Assembly: GCA_028066335.1 (NCBI GenBank)
Contig: JALCBQ010000021.1
Coordinates: forward strand, 1-32,012
DNA: 32,012 nt
Source of the DNA: Pirellulaceae bacterium
GTDB taxonomy: Bacteria > Planctomycetota > Planctomycetia > Pirellulales > Pirellulaceae
Reading direction: 5' to 3'
Within the stretch, counting starts at the first letter, position 1; every line of letters starts with the position of its first letter. Of this stretch, positions 1-8,363 are shown piece by piece. The notes beneath the pieces were generated by a model. That model had not been told where the DNA came from. It worked only from the letters and a program-made list of their open reading frames with translations, and searched no databases. Made by a program: the position numbers and the translations under genes.

Positions 1-733
1 CTTTTGCGATCCTCTCAGCGATGCTCGTTTTGCCATTTCCAGGAGCGCCATAAAGAAAGAGTCCACGCCCCGAGTTTACGGCAGGGCCTAGGCGGAAAAG
101 CATTTCTTCACTAAGAAAAAGGTCGCTAAAAGCTGCTTTAAGTTCCTGAGGACCAGGACGTTCGTCTTCAAGGGCCTGCTTTTCGATGCTATGAAGATAG
201 TCTTCGACGGAAACTGGTGCTGTACCAAAATAGGTACAGTGTTCTGAAAGCCGCTTTGCTTTCTCTCGGCCTATTTCCGTTAGGGCGTAGACATAGTCCC
301 CCATTTCTGCCGCACTACGGTAAGCCAAATGTTGATTATGTTTGAGAGCCTGTAAGAGCGGCTCGACAATTTTGTATGGTAATTTAATCTGCTCAACGAC
401 ATCTCTTCCGGAGGCATCACCTTTAGTAAGAAGGAACTTCAAGATCAAAGACTCAACCTCACTGGGGTTTAGCCCTGTTTCTTCGAGGCTATCGGGTTCA
501 CGTGGGTAATATTGCCCCTTGATAGCTTTTGTTGAAGAAGAACGAGGGGAAACGGGTGGTTCCGGCGATACTTTTTCCTCTCTTAGCTCCGGCGTTGGTA
601 AAGGGCCTGTAGATGGAGATCCATTGCACTCCTCATCTTGATGAGACTCTGGTTCTCCCTCTGAGAGTCTTTCAATGCGACGTAGCAAGTCTTCAAGACT
701 TGTGTCTATTGCTCGATTCTGTGTATCCGTCAT
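1..733 (-). CDS. AAA+ ATPase with N-terminal winged-helix domain, 3' part outside window
   Basis: An open minus-strand frame begins with ATG at 733 and runs off the left edge, giving 244 codons. A GAAGGA Shine-Dalgarno lies about 8 bases upstream. Residues 1-90 are Pro/Glu/Ser-rich and probably disordered. Residues 93-155 look like a winged helix-turn-helix (LILKFLLTKGDASGRDVVEQ, then the turn and wing). A linker follows, and the start of an AAA+ domain appears with the Walker A motif GAPGNGKT at residues 229-236 (Lys235). Walker B, sensors and arginine finger lie outside the window. An ATP-driven remodelling or regulatory role is likely for the family, but the substrate cannot be read here. 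It is divergent from the MerR gene. The ATPase call is firm because of Walker A; the winged helix is inferred from pattern. Confidence 0.8.
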   Translation of the reverse strand, partial: MTDTQNRAIDTSLEDLLRRIERLSEGEPESHQDEECNGSPSTGPLPTPELREEKVSPEPPVSPRSSSTKAIKGQYYPREPDSLEETGLNPSEVESLILKFLLTKGDASGRDVVEQIKLPYKIVEPLLQALKHNQHLAYRSAAEMGDYVYALTEIGREKAKRLSEHCTYFGTAPVSVEDYLHSIEKQALEDERPGPQELKAAFSDLFLSEEMLFRLGPAVNSGRGLFLYGAPGNGKTSIAERIAK

Positions 734-904
734 ACGAAATCCTTCGGCGGCGTTTCATGAGATACTCACATTCATACCGACATACCCTTAAGAAACTCTA
801 GGTTGAAACAGGTGATTTGTCAAATTCTCTTTCCCATGTCTTTACATTCCGAAAAATAAGAAATATCGGAACCTTAGAAAATTGACTATAATAAAATTTT
901 CTCC

Positions 905-935
905 TTGACCCTCCACTAACTGGAGACCGTACGAT
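905..935 (+). promoter_or_regulatory. MerR-type promoter with 19-bp spacer and operator dyad
   Basis: TTGACC at 905-910 and TACGAT at 930-935 are separated by 19 bases. This is the over-long spacer characteristic of promoters controlled by MerR-family proteins. Between them is a dyad, CTCCA (911-915) and TGGAG (921-925). The first base of the merR gene is 29 bases beyond the -10, with GAGG at 956-959 as ribosome site. Autoregulation of the downstream merR gene is the natural inference. Confidence 0.6.
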
Positions 936-964
936 AACGAAAATGTTTTATAGTTGAGGTCGCA

Positions 965-1777
965 ATGTTATCTATTGGTGAATTTTCCAGAGCGACAGGA
1001 ATCACGGTAAAAACACTCCGTTTTTATCATGAAAAAGGCCTTTTAGTCCCCGATCATATCGATGCCGATTCCAGCTATCGATATTATCGCAAAGAGAAAA
1101 TCGATACGGCCAAGGTTATTACGACCTTGCGAAAATTAGAGCTGCCTTTACGAGAAATCGAGAGCATCCTTCTTTCGTATCAAGCCGATCTCGATATCCT
1201 CTCCTTTTTGGAGACCCATCAGAAGAACTTACATCAGCGCCTCAGTGATTTACAAACCGCCTCAAACTCACTTGAGGCACTCATTCGTATCGAAAAGGAG
1301 CAAAGAAACCCAATGCCAACAACCGACTTTACGATTCAAGAAAAAGAGTTGCCGACCCAATTGATCGCCTCAATCACCATGCGGGGAAAGTACTCTGATT
1401 GCAGCAAAGGCTTTGCCAAGCTTGGCAAATATTTTTGGAGCCAAGCCAATGGCAAGCCATTTATGCTTTATTATGACAAAGAGTACAAAGAAGACGATGC
1501 CCACTTTGCAACCTGCTTTCCAATAAAAAAGGGGACCTCGAAAGATGATATCGAGGTATGGGAATTACCCGCCGGCAAATGCCTCTCTCTTATGCATAAG
1601 GGGTGCTACGACACCCTTCGAAACTCCTATGAAAAGATCATCCCCGCTGTAAAAGAGCGAGGGAACCTGGTCTGCCCTTCACGCGAAATCTACCACAAAG
1701 GGCCTGGAATGCTCTTTAAAGGAAATCCTAAAAACTACCTCACCGAAATTCAGATCCTTTTTACCGAGACATGTTAA
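965..1777 (+). CDS. MerR-family transcriptional regulator with GyrI-like effector domain
   Basis: This 270-residue protein has the MerR winged-helix DNA-binding domain at residues 1-70, starting MLSIGEFSRATGITVKTLRF and followed by YHEKGLL and YRYY. A dimerising coiled coil covers about 75-115, and a GyrI-like/SOUL-type effector-binding domain covers about 125-270. This is the BmrR-like architecture, in which small hydrophobic or cationic ligands bind the C-terminal domain and untwist a 19-bp-spaced promoter. Such a promoter lies directly in front of the gene. ATG 965 has GAGG upstream. No transporter gene is adjacent, so the target other than itself is unknown. The last 17 bases overlap the tail of the convergent membrane-protein gene. 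Family assignment is strong; the ligand is unknown. Confidence 0.88.
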   Translation: MLSIGEFSRATGITVKTLRFYHEKGLLVPDHIDADSSYRYYRKEKIDTAKVITTLRKLELPLREIESILLSYQADLDILSFLETHQKNLHQRLSDLQTASNSLEALIRIEKEQRNPMPTTDFTIQEKELPTQLIASITMRGKYSDCSKGFAKLGKYFWSQANGKPFMLYYDKEYKEDDAHFATCFPIKKGTSKDDIEVWELPAGKCLSLMHKGCYDTLRNSYEKIIPAVKERGNLVCPSREIYHKGPGMLFKGNPKNYLTEIQILFTETC

Positions 1778-3446
1778 ACCTGTCAGGAATGGCGAGATAG
1801 AGAGCATAGTCTTTGTTCTCTGTCTTGCCTTTTTTCGGGTATATTTGCTTGAATGTTGTTGGGACAATCGTGTCGTGCCTTGTTTTATCGAGAAGAAAAT
1901 AGTCGCACTCATATTTTTTCAGCAGCACGCGCAACTTCTCATCGCCGAGTGTATGCCATGCGCCTCCTTCCGGACCACACCATAAAGTCGCCTGGACCCG
2001 ACTTTTCCATTCGAGGACCGCTGTAGGGTCTTGGGGCATATCTTTGTAGGTAACGACCTCAGCCCGTTTTGCATACCATTTAAAGGTTTGTTGATGACGT
2101 GGTGTCAAAATGAGAGAATCATTGGGAATGTTGTTGTCGATCCATTGGCAAGTGGCTCGCCATGAGGCCGCCTGGCTGATCTGACGATCGTACCCTTTGG
2201 GGTCGTTTGCAATTCGCCCTTGTCCCTGAGCAATCGACTTCGGACGTGGATCTCGCCAATTTTCGTAAACTGGGCCAGAAATGACATAAACCCCAGTAAA
2301 AAGGAGAATTCCCCAAGCGACTCGCTGAGCACGGGGCCACTTTGTTCCATAAAGGAAAGCAACTATCGGCATTAAAAGACCGACTTGCATCGAAACGATA
2401 ACTTCTGAAAGACGAAACCAATAAAACCGGAGGAGGTTTACCTCTAACCATGAGCGGTCGGCCAGAAATTTATCAATACAAATCCCTGCAAAAGTAATTC
2501 CAAGGGTTGCCCCAGTAAAAAGAGTAAGTCTTTTTACTTTAAATCGAATCTCTTCCGAGATATTCTTCGATTCGCCCTGGAAAAAAAGACATGTTAAAAT
2601 TCCCCAAATAGCAACAAGAACAGCTTGCCGAAGAACATGGTGCGACGGCATTTTTGAAAAAAGAAGATGGTGTGGCAACCGTTCGTAGACCTGAATACGA
2701 TAGGCAGTTAGAAGAGTCTCTGCCGTCTCCCCTCCCGACATTTCAATTGCAGGTAGTAAACCACCAAGACTAAACACTCCCCCTAATAGCAGTGAGGGCA
2801 ACATTTTTGGGAACGAAATTTCTCTTCTTCCAGCTATCCCCCAAACGGCAAAGGCTGCAATGGCACCCCATCCACCAACGACGACGTGCCATGCTGAAGC
2901 AATTCCCAGTAGTGGCCAGGCAATTTTCCAGCGGTTGGCGAGAATAGCTTCTAGACCATAAAGTAAGAAGATATATGCAAAACATTTCGCTTCAATCCCA
3001 CCAATAACCCATTCACCAGCCATATGGTAACGAGATAGAATCCCCATAAAGAGTCCAAGGGTTAACACAGAGAGACCGGCAGGAAACCTCATTTGCCGGT
3101 TCAGTCTTTGCCAGGCGTGTGCCAACAATAACCAAGACAAAATGCGTCCTATCCAGGCCGTCGTTTCTAAGGAGAAAATGGTCGTACAAAGGCCGATTGT
3201 CCAGTAAAAAACCAGGTGTGTATCATGGGTGTCCAGAAAAAAGTCACCCTCACAAAAGGTAGCATCCCAATAATGTTTTGCCTTGCAAAGATAGTGCGCT
3301 TCGTTATCGCCGGGCGCTGCTCGTCCAGCAAATACAAATAGAATTAAAACAAGAAGGCTAAATTCAACCCATTTTTTCCATGTGGCGACAGGGGAGGGGG
3401 ACTCTTGAAAAAGTTTAGAGGAAAACCAACTATCAAAAAAGCTCAT
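1761..3446 (-). CDS. DUF6798-type polytopic membrane protein (GT-C-like)
   Basis: This 561-residue protein has many hydrophobic segments between residues 28 and 395 (for example 28-44, 95-112, 122-138, 183-205, 215-233, 275-290, 308-325, 345-365, 376-392) and a soluble C-terminal domain at about 425-561. The first loop carries acidic GDNEAHYL near residue 46. HDTHLVFYW (74-82) and WHVVVGGW (186-193) recall the planctomycete DUF6798 family. The soluble part includes LTPRHQQTFKWYAKR (447-461), as found outside the membrane in GT-C-type glycosyltransferases such as mannosyltransferases. Family membership is from memory of conserved motifs and the glycosyltransferase idea is inference only. The start ATG 3446 has no good ribosome site. 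The gene is divergent from prpB and overlaps merR tail to tail. Confidence 0.7.
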   Translation of the reverse strand: MSFFDSWFSSKLFQESPSPVATWKKWVEFSLLVLILFVFAGRAAPGDNEAHYLCKAKHYWDATFCEGDFFLDTHDTHLVFYWTIGLCTTIFSLETTAWIGRILSWLLLAHAWQRLNRQMRFPAGLSVLTLGLFMGILSRYHMAGEWVIGGIEAKCFAYIFLLYGLEAILANRWKIAWPLLGIASAWHVVVGGWGAIAAFAVWGIAGRREISFPKMLPSLLLGGVFSLGGLLPAIEMSGGETAETLLTAYRIQVYERLPHHLLFSKMPSHHVLRQAVLVAIWGILTCLFFQGESKNISEEIRFKVKRLTLFTGATLGITFAGICIDKFLADRSWLEVNLLRFYWFRLSEVIVSMQVGLLMPIVAFLYGTKWPRAQRVAWGILLFTGVYVISGPVYENWRDPRPKSIAQGQGRIANDPKGYDRQISQAASWRATCQWIDNNIPNDSLILTPRHQQTFKWYAKRAEVVTYKDMPQDPTAVLEWKSRVQATLWCGPEGGAWHTLGDEKLRVLLKKYECDYFLLDKTRHDTIVPTTFKQIYPKKGKTENKDYALYLAIPDRFNMSR

Positions 3447-3517
3447 AGGGCGGGCTATCTTGTCGAGGTGGGAACTGAGTCTTCGGGTGTCTAATTCCGA
3501 AAAACAAAAGGGGAGGC

Positions 3518-3554
3518 GGTATTGTATTGGGTATAGGGAAAAAGTTACAATACC
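3518..3554. promoter_or_regulatory. Perfect 9-bp inverted repeat in DUF6798/prpB divergent region
   Basis: GGTATTGTA at 3518-3526 is matched by its exact reverse complement TACAATACC at 3546-3554, separated by 19 bases. The dyad sits between the divergent starts at 3446 and 3582, ending 27 bases before prpB. The placement fits an operator for a dimeric regulator, or a hairpin in the prpB leader. No regulator gene is adjacent. Confidence 0.4.
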
Positions 3555-3581
3555 ACTACGACTGCTTTCAAAAATTTTATA

Positions 3582-4463
3582 ATGGAAACAATGACCACAA
3601 CACCATCTTTAGCGAAGGGGCTTCGTGAAAAGGTCGCCCAGGGAACACTCCAGGTTCCTGGTGCCCCTAACGCACTTGCTGCAAAACTTATTGAAAAACT
3701 TGGGTTCCCGGCTCTATATCTCTCAGGAGGTGCTTTTTCGGCAGGGACTCTTGCGTTCCCTGACATTGGCCTTTTTACCCTGACCGAGCTTGTTCAAGAA
3801 ACACGTCGTATTGCCAGTAGTACGACTCTACCCCTTCTCGTCGATGCCGACACCGGTTTTGGCAGTGAGGTCAACGTAAGAAGAACGGTCGAAGAACTCG
3901 AACAGGCGGGCGCTAGCGCCATTCAGCTAGAAGACCAAACGCTTCCTAAACGTTGTGGCCACCTTTCTGGAAAGACGCTCGTCCCTATCGAAGAAATGTG
4001 TCAGAAAATCGCAGCGGCAAAGAGAGCTCAGAAAAATCCTGAAACCGTTCTTATCGCCCGAACGGACGGTTGTGGTGTCGAAGGCTTCGAGTCGGCCATT
4101 ACCCGGGCCAAGGCTTATGTAAGTGCAGGAGCCGACTGGATTTTTCCAGAAGCACTTCAGACAAAGACAGAATTCGAAAATTTTTCAAGAGAAGTCTCGG
4201 TTCCTCTCTTGGCAAATATGACCGAATTTGGCAAAAGTCCACTTCTTACTTCAAATGAATTAAAAGCTTTGGGCTACCGTATTGTTTTGTATCCTGTTTC
4301 CCTCTTGCGAGCTGCAATGTTCTCCATGGAGCAACTTCTCACAACAATAAAAGAGCATGGTACCCAACAGCCGATGCTCAAGCAAATGCAAACACGAGAA
4401 GAACTTTACGATCTTCTCGGCTACCACGACCATCCTCCCGAAGATTCTCGCCATTTTTCCTAA
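3582..4463 (+). CDS. prpB: Methylisocitrate lyase
   Basis: PrpB cleaves 2-methylisocitrate to pyruvate and succinate in the cytoplasmic methylcitrate cycle for propionyl-CoA. The 293-residue product has the isocitrate-lyase/PEP-mutase fold. VPGAPNALAAKL (25-36) and YLSGGAFSA (46-54) are substrate-loop motifs. VDADTGFG (87-94) holds the metal-binding acidic residues. KRCGH (123-127) has the catalytic Cys125, in the form typical of PrpB rather than the longer glyoxylate-cycle AceA. Length is normal for PrpB. ATG 3582 has little ribosome site; ATG 3591 has GGA upstream and is an alternative. It is followed after 95 bases by a citrate-synthase gene, which supports the methylcitrate role. Confidence 0.92.
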   Translation: METMTTTPSLAKGLREKVAQGTLQVPGAPNALAAKLIEKLGFPALYLSGGAFSAGTLAFPDIGLFTLTELVQETRRIASSTTLPLLVDADTGFGSEVNVRRTVEELEQAGASAIQLEDQTLPKRCGHLSGKTLVPIEEMCQKIAAAKRAQKNPETVLIARTDGCGVEGFESAITRAKAYVSAGADWIFPEALQTKTEFENFSREVSVPLLANMTEFGKSPLLTSNELKALGYRIVLYPVSLLRAAMFSMEQLLTTIKEHGTQQPMLKQMQTREELYDLLGYHDHPPEDSRHFS

Positions 4464-4558
4464 TAATATTGGCATAAGAGGCCTGACGGTAGTATTCCAT
4501 CCATTTTTATATATAAAGAAAATTCTCAATTTTTACAATAAACAAGAAGGGGAAACCG

Positions 4559-5668
4559 ATGGCTGAAATGATCTATTCACCAGGTTTAGAAGGGGTTATC
4601 GCAGGTGAAACTGCAGTCTGTACGATTTCAGGAGGCCTCTCTTATCGTGGCTATTCAATTGACGATTTATGTGAAAATGCGACTTTTGAAGAGGTCGCTT
4701 ATCTCCTCTTGGAAAACACTCCACCAGACAGCAGCCAGCTAAAAAAATTTAAAGCCGATTTGGCCGAAAACTATCGCCTTGACCCTCAATTAGAAGAGCT
4801 CATTCGCAAGTTACCTTCGGATATTCCAATGATGGACTATATGAGAACTGCCGTTAGCCTTGTAGCCCACTTTGACAGAGAGGTTGGCGATGATTCTCCC
4901 GAGGCGAGCTTGCGCAAGGCGACCCGACTTGTTGCTCAACTTCCTATTCTTTTGGCCTTCTACCACCGTCTTCGCCAAGGAAAAGAGCCTCTTGAACCAA
5001 GGGCAGAGGACTCATACGCCAAAAATTTACTACGGCTTCTTACCGGAAAAGAGCCGACTGCAGCCCACATTAAAGCAATGGATGTCTCATTAATTCTCTA
5101 TGCAGAACATGAGTTCAATGCCTCAACCTTTGCGACTCGGATCGTTTGCTCGACCTTGTCAGATTTGCATTCAGCAATTACTGCTGGCGTTGGAACTCTT
5201 AAGGGACCACTACACGGTGGAGCGAATGAACGTGTCATGGAAGTTCTCAGTGAAGTCGGCTCTTCTGAAAATGCCCCATCATGGGTGAGTGAGGCGTTGG
5301 CTCAAAAGCGACGCATTATGGGCTTTGGCCACCGTGTTTACAAAGAGGGAGACCCTCGAGCCAAAATACTCAAAGCGTACTGTGTCCCTCTTGCAAACGA
5401 AACCAATAACCAGGAAATGGAGACAATTGCCGACATTATTGAACAAGCTGTCAGCTCTGAAAAAGGGCTCCCACCTAATCTCGATTGGCCGAGTGCCCGC
5501 CTCTATTACTATATGGGGTTACCAATTGACATTTATACCCCACTTTTTGTTCTTAGTCGTGTCACTGGTTGGTCGGCTCACTATTTGGAGCAACAGGCGA
5601 ACAATCGCCTTATCCGCCCTCGCTCCAAATACACAGGAAAAGAAGGACTCAGGTGGCCAGCTAACTAA
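4559..5668 (+). CDS. prpC: 2-methylcitrate synthase / citrate synthase
   Basis: This is a 369-residue type II citrate synthase. The catalytic triad is visible as His219 in LHGGANE, His258 in GFGHRVYK and Asp309 in NLDWPSA. It condenses an acyl-CoA with oxaloacetate. The placement behind prpB argues that propionyl-CoA is the substrate, giving 2-methylcitrate. Sequence alone cannot exclude the TCA-cycle citrate synthase, and many family members accept both acyl-CoAs. The short form of about 370 residues matches PrpC and Gram-positive or archaeal citrate synthases rather than the 430-residue hexameric GltA. The ribosome site AAGGGG precedes ATG 4559 by about 7 bases. No prpD or acnD follows in the window. 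Confidence 0.85.
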   Translation: MAEMIYSPGLEGVIAGETAVCTISGGLSYRGYSIDDLCENATFEEVAYLLLENTPPDSSQLKKFKADLAENYRLDPQLEELIRKLPSDIPMMDYMRTAVSLVAHFDREVGDDSPEASLRKATRLVAQLPILLAFYHRLRQGKEPLEPRAEDSYAKNLLRLLTGKEPTAAHIKAMDVSLILYAEHEFNASTFATRIVCSTLSDLHSAITAGVGTLKGPLHGGANERVMEVLSEVGSSENAPSWVSEALAQKRRIMGFGHRVYKEGDPRAKILKAYCVPLANETNNQEMETIADIIEQAVSSEKGLPPNLDWPSARLYYYMGLPIDIYTPLFVLSRVTGWSAHYLEQQANNRLIRPRSKYTGKEGLRWPAN

Positions 5669-5893
5669 CTTGGAATAGCGATAGAGTATCTAAGGTTAAA
5701 AAAGTCCCGGTATAATTGATCTAATCGGACTCATTCTTCATGCCCCCAAATATTTTTCTCCTTCTTTTTTCCAGGTGATCGGGACCTTAGCTCGTGTCCC
5801 AACTGTATGCTACTGTAGATCAAACTCAGACCGATACAATCCAAAGAAGCTCCCGTCTGGCTGTTCCACAGAAGAAATCAAAGGATAACGAGC

Positions 5894-7006
5894 GTGACCA
5901 AATCAAATATTCGAGTCCTTGTCGTTGACGATTCTCCATTGATGCGTGCAATGATCGAAGATTGTATCGACGAAGCTCCAGGAATGGAAGTCGTTGGAAT
6001 GGCTGAAGATGGACAACATGCTGTTGAGCTCTCTGAAAAAATTCAGCCCGATGTAATAACTCTTGATGTTGAAATGCCCAAGATGAATGGGCTTGAAGCG
6101 TTGGACTTAATCTTTGCCCAAAAACCGATCGCTGTAATCGTTGTGAGCGCTCTTACCTCTTTTGGGGCAAATATCACCCTAGAGGCTCTTGAGCGCGGGG
6201 CAATTGACTTCATTCCTAAACCTTCGACCGAGCTTGGTTCGATCGAATCATGGCAAAACGAACTAACTCAAAAAATAAAATCGGCTTCCAAGACCGATCT
6301 CCAAAAAATTAGTGAACGCAGAGAACGTCACCAAGGTTCAAACTATAAATCAACACAGATTCAGGAGCCAGTAAAAAGTATTCCAGCGAATAACTACGGT
6401 GACAAAGTGATCGTCATTGGAATTTCAACTGGAGGCCCTCCTGCTTTGACCTCGTTGTTCGAAAATCTACGAGGCTCTCTACCACCAATTGTTATCGTCC
6501 AACACATGCCCAAAAGCTTTACAACCCCTTTTGCGGCCCGTCTAAACTCAATTACTGACCTTGAAGTCAAAGAGGCTACAACCGGGGACAAACTCGAGTC
6601 AAACTACGTTTACATTGCACCCGGTGGACAACATCTCTATATCCGTCCACACAAGGACGGTCGCACAGGCAGGTTAATTGTCAAAGGTGGAGAGTTAGTA
6701 AGTGGCCACATTCCTTCGGCCGATTTGACGTTTGAATGTGCTGCCGACGTCTATGGAGACCGGTGTCTTGGAGTCATCATGACTGGCATGGGCCGAGATG
6801 GTGCAACTGGCTGTGGTTATATTCGAAAAAAGGGTGGGTTTGTTCTCGGCCAAAACGAAAAAAGCTCTAGCGTTTATGGAATGAATAAAGCCGCTTTTAT
6901 CGAGGGCCATGTTGATCGACAATTCGACCTTGATTCTGCCTCTGATACTATCTGTGAACAGATTGAATCCCTGTGGGATGATCAACGTAATCAAGTTGCT
7001 CGATGA
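5894..7006 (+). CDS. cheB: Chemotaxis response regulator protein-glutamate methylesterase
   Basis: CheB demethylates (and deamidates) receptor glutamates for chemotactic adaptation. The 370-residue protein has a receiver domain (about 5-125) with DDSP (12-15), phospho-acceptor Asp58 in TLDVEMP and the conserved Lys109 in PKP. A linker at about 130-165 leads to a methylesterase domain (170-355) with Ser178 in GISTGG, His204 in VQHMP and Asp302 in TGMGRDGA. The full catalytic set is present. The start is GTG 5894 with AAGGA at 5881-5885. The neighbours are prpC upstream and a convergent thiO-like gene downstream. No cheA, cheR, cheW or receptor gene is in the window, so its partners must be elsewhere. 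Confidence 0.93.
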   Translation: MTKSNIRVLVVDDSPLMRAMIEDCIDEAPGMEVVGMAEDGQHAVELSEKIQPDVITLDVEMPKMNGLEALDLIFAQKPIAVIVVSALTSFGANITLEALERGAIDFIPKPSTELGSIESWQNELTQKIKSASKTDLQKISERRERHQGSNYKSTQIQEPVKSIPANNYGDKVIVIGISTGGPPALTSLFENLRGSLPPIVIVQHMPKSFTTPFAARLNSITDLEVKEATTGDKLESNYVYIAPGGQHLYIRPHKDGRTGRLIVKGGELVSGHIPSADLTFECAADVYGDRCLGVIMTGMGRDGATGCGYIRKKGGFVLGQNEKSSSVYGMNKAAFIEGHVDRQFDLDSASDTICEQIESLWDDQRNQVAR

Positions 7007-7035
7007 TCAGCGTGCTTCTTAAACAGTATACATAG

Positions 7036-8184
7036 TTAGATTTTAAGCTTTCCCAAGCGGCTGGGGGAAAAGGGAGCCAATTCAAAAGGCGAGGAATTCC
7101 CTGACATGAGCTCACCAATGGCCGCAGCGCAGGCAGGGGCTAGGTGAAGCCCACTTCTAAAATGTCCCGAACAACTAAATACATTCTCAAAACCAAAAAC
7201 CTTTCCCAAATAGGGCTGAGCATCAAGGGTATGTGGACGTAATCCTGACCACTGCTTTAGAATATCACCTTCTTTCAAACTGGGTAAAAGGCTTTGAGCA
7301 AATTGGAGTAAAACCTTCCGCCCCTCCTGCGTTGTTGACTTATCGAAACCGACATCCTCTAAAGTCGAGCCGACCAGAACATAACCGTCATCACGTGATA
7401 CAAGATAGTGGTCACCTTCACATAGAATCGTTTGAAAAGGGGCTTTTTTCCGATGAAATAACAATATCTGGCCACGGATTGGCCCGATACAGTTCGAAAC
7501 TCCTAGCTGTTTTAGCAACCCGCCACTCCATGCCCCCGCTGCAATACAGAGTTGGCCAACAGGTAACCTTCCCCGTGTTGTCTCAATTGACAGGACTCGT
7601 TCTTTTTCTTTGTGGAAATCAGTTACCGTACAATGTGTGATGACCTCAACACCTAGCTTTTCGCATGCCATCGACAATGCACGTAAAAAATAAGGGTTTC
7701 GAACTTGGGCCATACCCGGCAAAAAGTACGCAAATGAGAGGTCATTTTCAGAGACTGCCTGCCCTAAAAGTGGCTCTTTTTTTATGAGCTCCTGCCAAGT
7801 AAGTGGTTCGATTTCAATTCGTCGTTCTTGAAGTTCTAAAAACTCACCTTTTAACGCCGCTCCCTCTGAGGGAGTTCGCCCTAAAAAAATCCCTCCCGTC
7901 TGGCGATAGCCAACATCAATGCCGGTAAGCTCCTCTAATTCTTTTGCCCAAACGGGATATTGCTCATGGCTATACCCTCGCAATTTATCCATAACATCAA
8001 AGGCTGAATCTAGGCGTGCCGCTGGCAAAATCCCTGCCCCTGACCATGAGGCCTCTTTTCCTGGCTCATTTTTCTCAAGAAGAGCCACCTTTTTTCCTTG
8101 CTTGGCTAGGTAGAAGGCCAGTGACATTCCAAGAACGCCTGCACCAACAATCGTGTAATCAGCAGATGTATGACGAAAAGTCAC
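7036..8184 (-). CDS. FAD-dependent amino-acid oxidase, glycine oxidase ThiO-like
   Basis: This 382-residue protein of the DAO family has the N-terminal FAD-binding motif GAGVLG at 14-19, LLEKNEPGKEASWSGAG following it, and the C-terminal WSGLRPHTLDAQPYLG and GHFRSGLHLAP typical of ThiO. ThiO oxidises glycine to iminoacetate, which supplies the thiazole ring of thiamine. Related enzymes oxidise other small amino acids, so the substrate is inferred. The start is GTG 8184 (GTG ACT TTT CGT) with no clear Shine-Dalgarno. There are no thiG, thiS or thiE neighbours. The divergent gene at 8364 encodes a threonine aldolase that yields glycine, which fits a glycine substrate. Confidence 0.75.
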   Translation of the reverse strand: MTFRHTSADYTIVGAGVLGMSLAFYLAKQGKKVALLEKNEPGKEASWSGAGILPAARLDSAFDVMDKLRGYSHEQYPVWAKELEELTGIDVGYRQTGGIFLGRTPSEGAALKGEFLELQERRIEIEPLTWQELIKKEPLLGQAVSENDLSFAYFLPGMAQVRNPYFLRALSMACEKLGVEVITHCTVTDFHKEKERVLSIETTRGRLPVGQLCIAAGAWSGGLLKQLGVSNCIGPIRGQILLFHRKKAPFQTILCEGDHYLVSRDDGYVLVGSTLEDVGFDKSTTQEGRKVLLQFAQSLLPSLKEGDILKQWSGLRPHTLDAQPYLGKVFGFENVFSCSGHFRSGLHLAPACAAAIGELMSGNSSPFELAPFSPSRLGKLKI

Positions 8185-8363
8185 AGTAAATTGTTTCTCT
8201 ATTAAAATAGCGAGTGGTTGAGAGAAAAATAGATTTTGTCATAATGGGAGTAAAAGCAGTCGCAAAGGCACTCACCGATAAACATAAAAACCAACATCAA
8301 TTATAAGCCATTTTCCTGTTTGAAAAACTAGAGCGACATTCCGCATAAAGAAAGTATTCCAAA

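Noticed and set aside
5703-5731. AGTCCCG/CGGACT imperfect dyad after prpC
   Set aside because: The T-run would be on the minus strand, where no gene ends; one bulged base; not convincing as a prpC terminator.
7233-7640. 135-codon plus-strand frame
   Set aside because: Antisense to the FAD oxidase gene, whose motifs are convincing.
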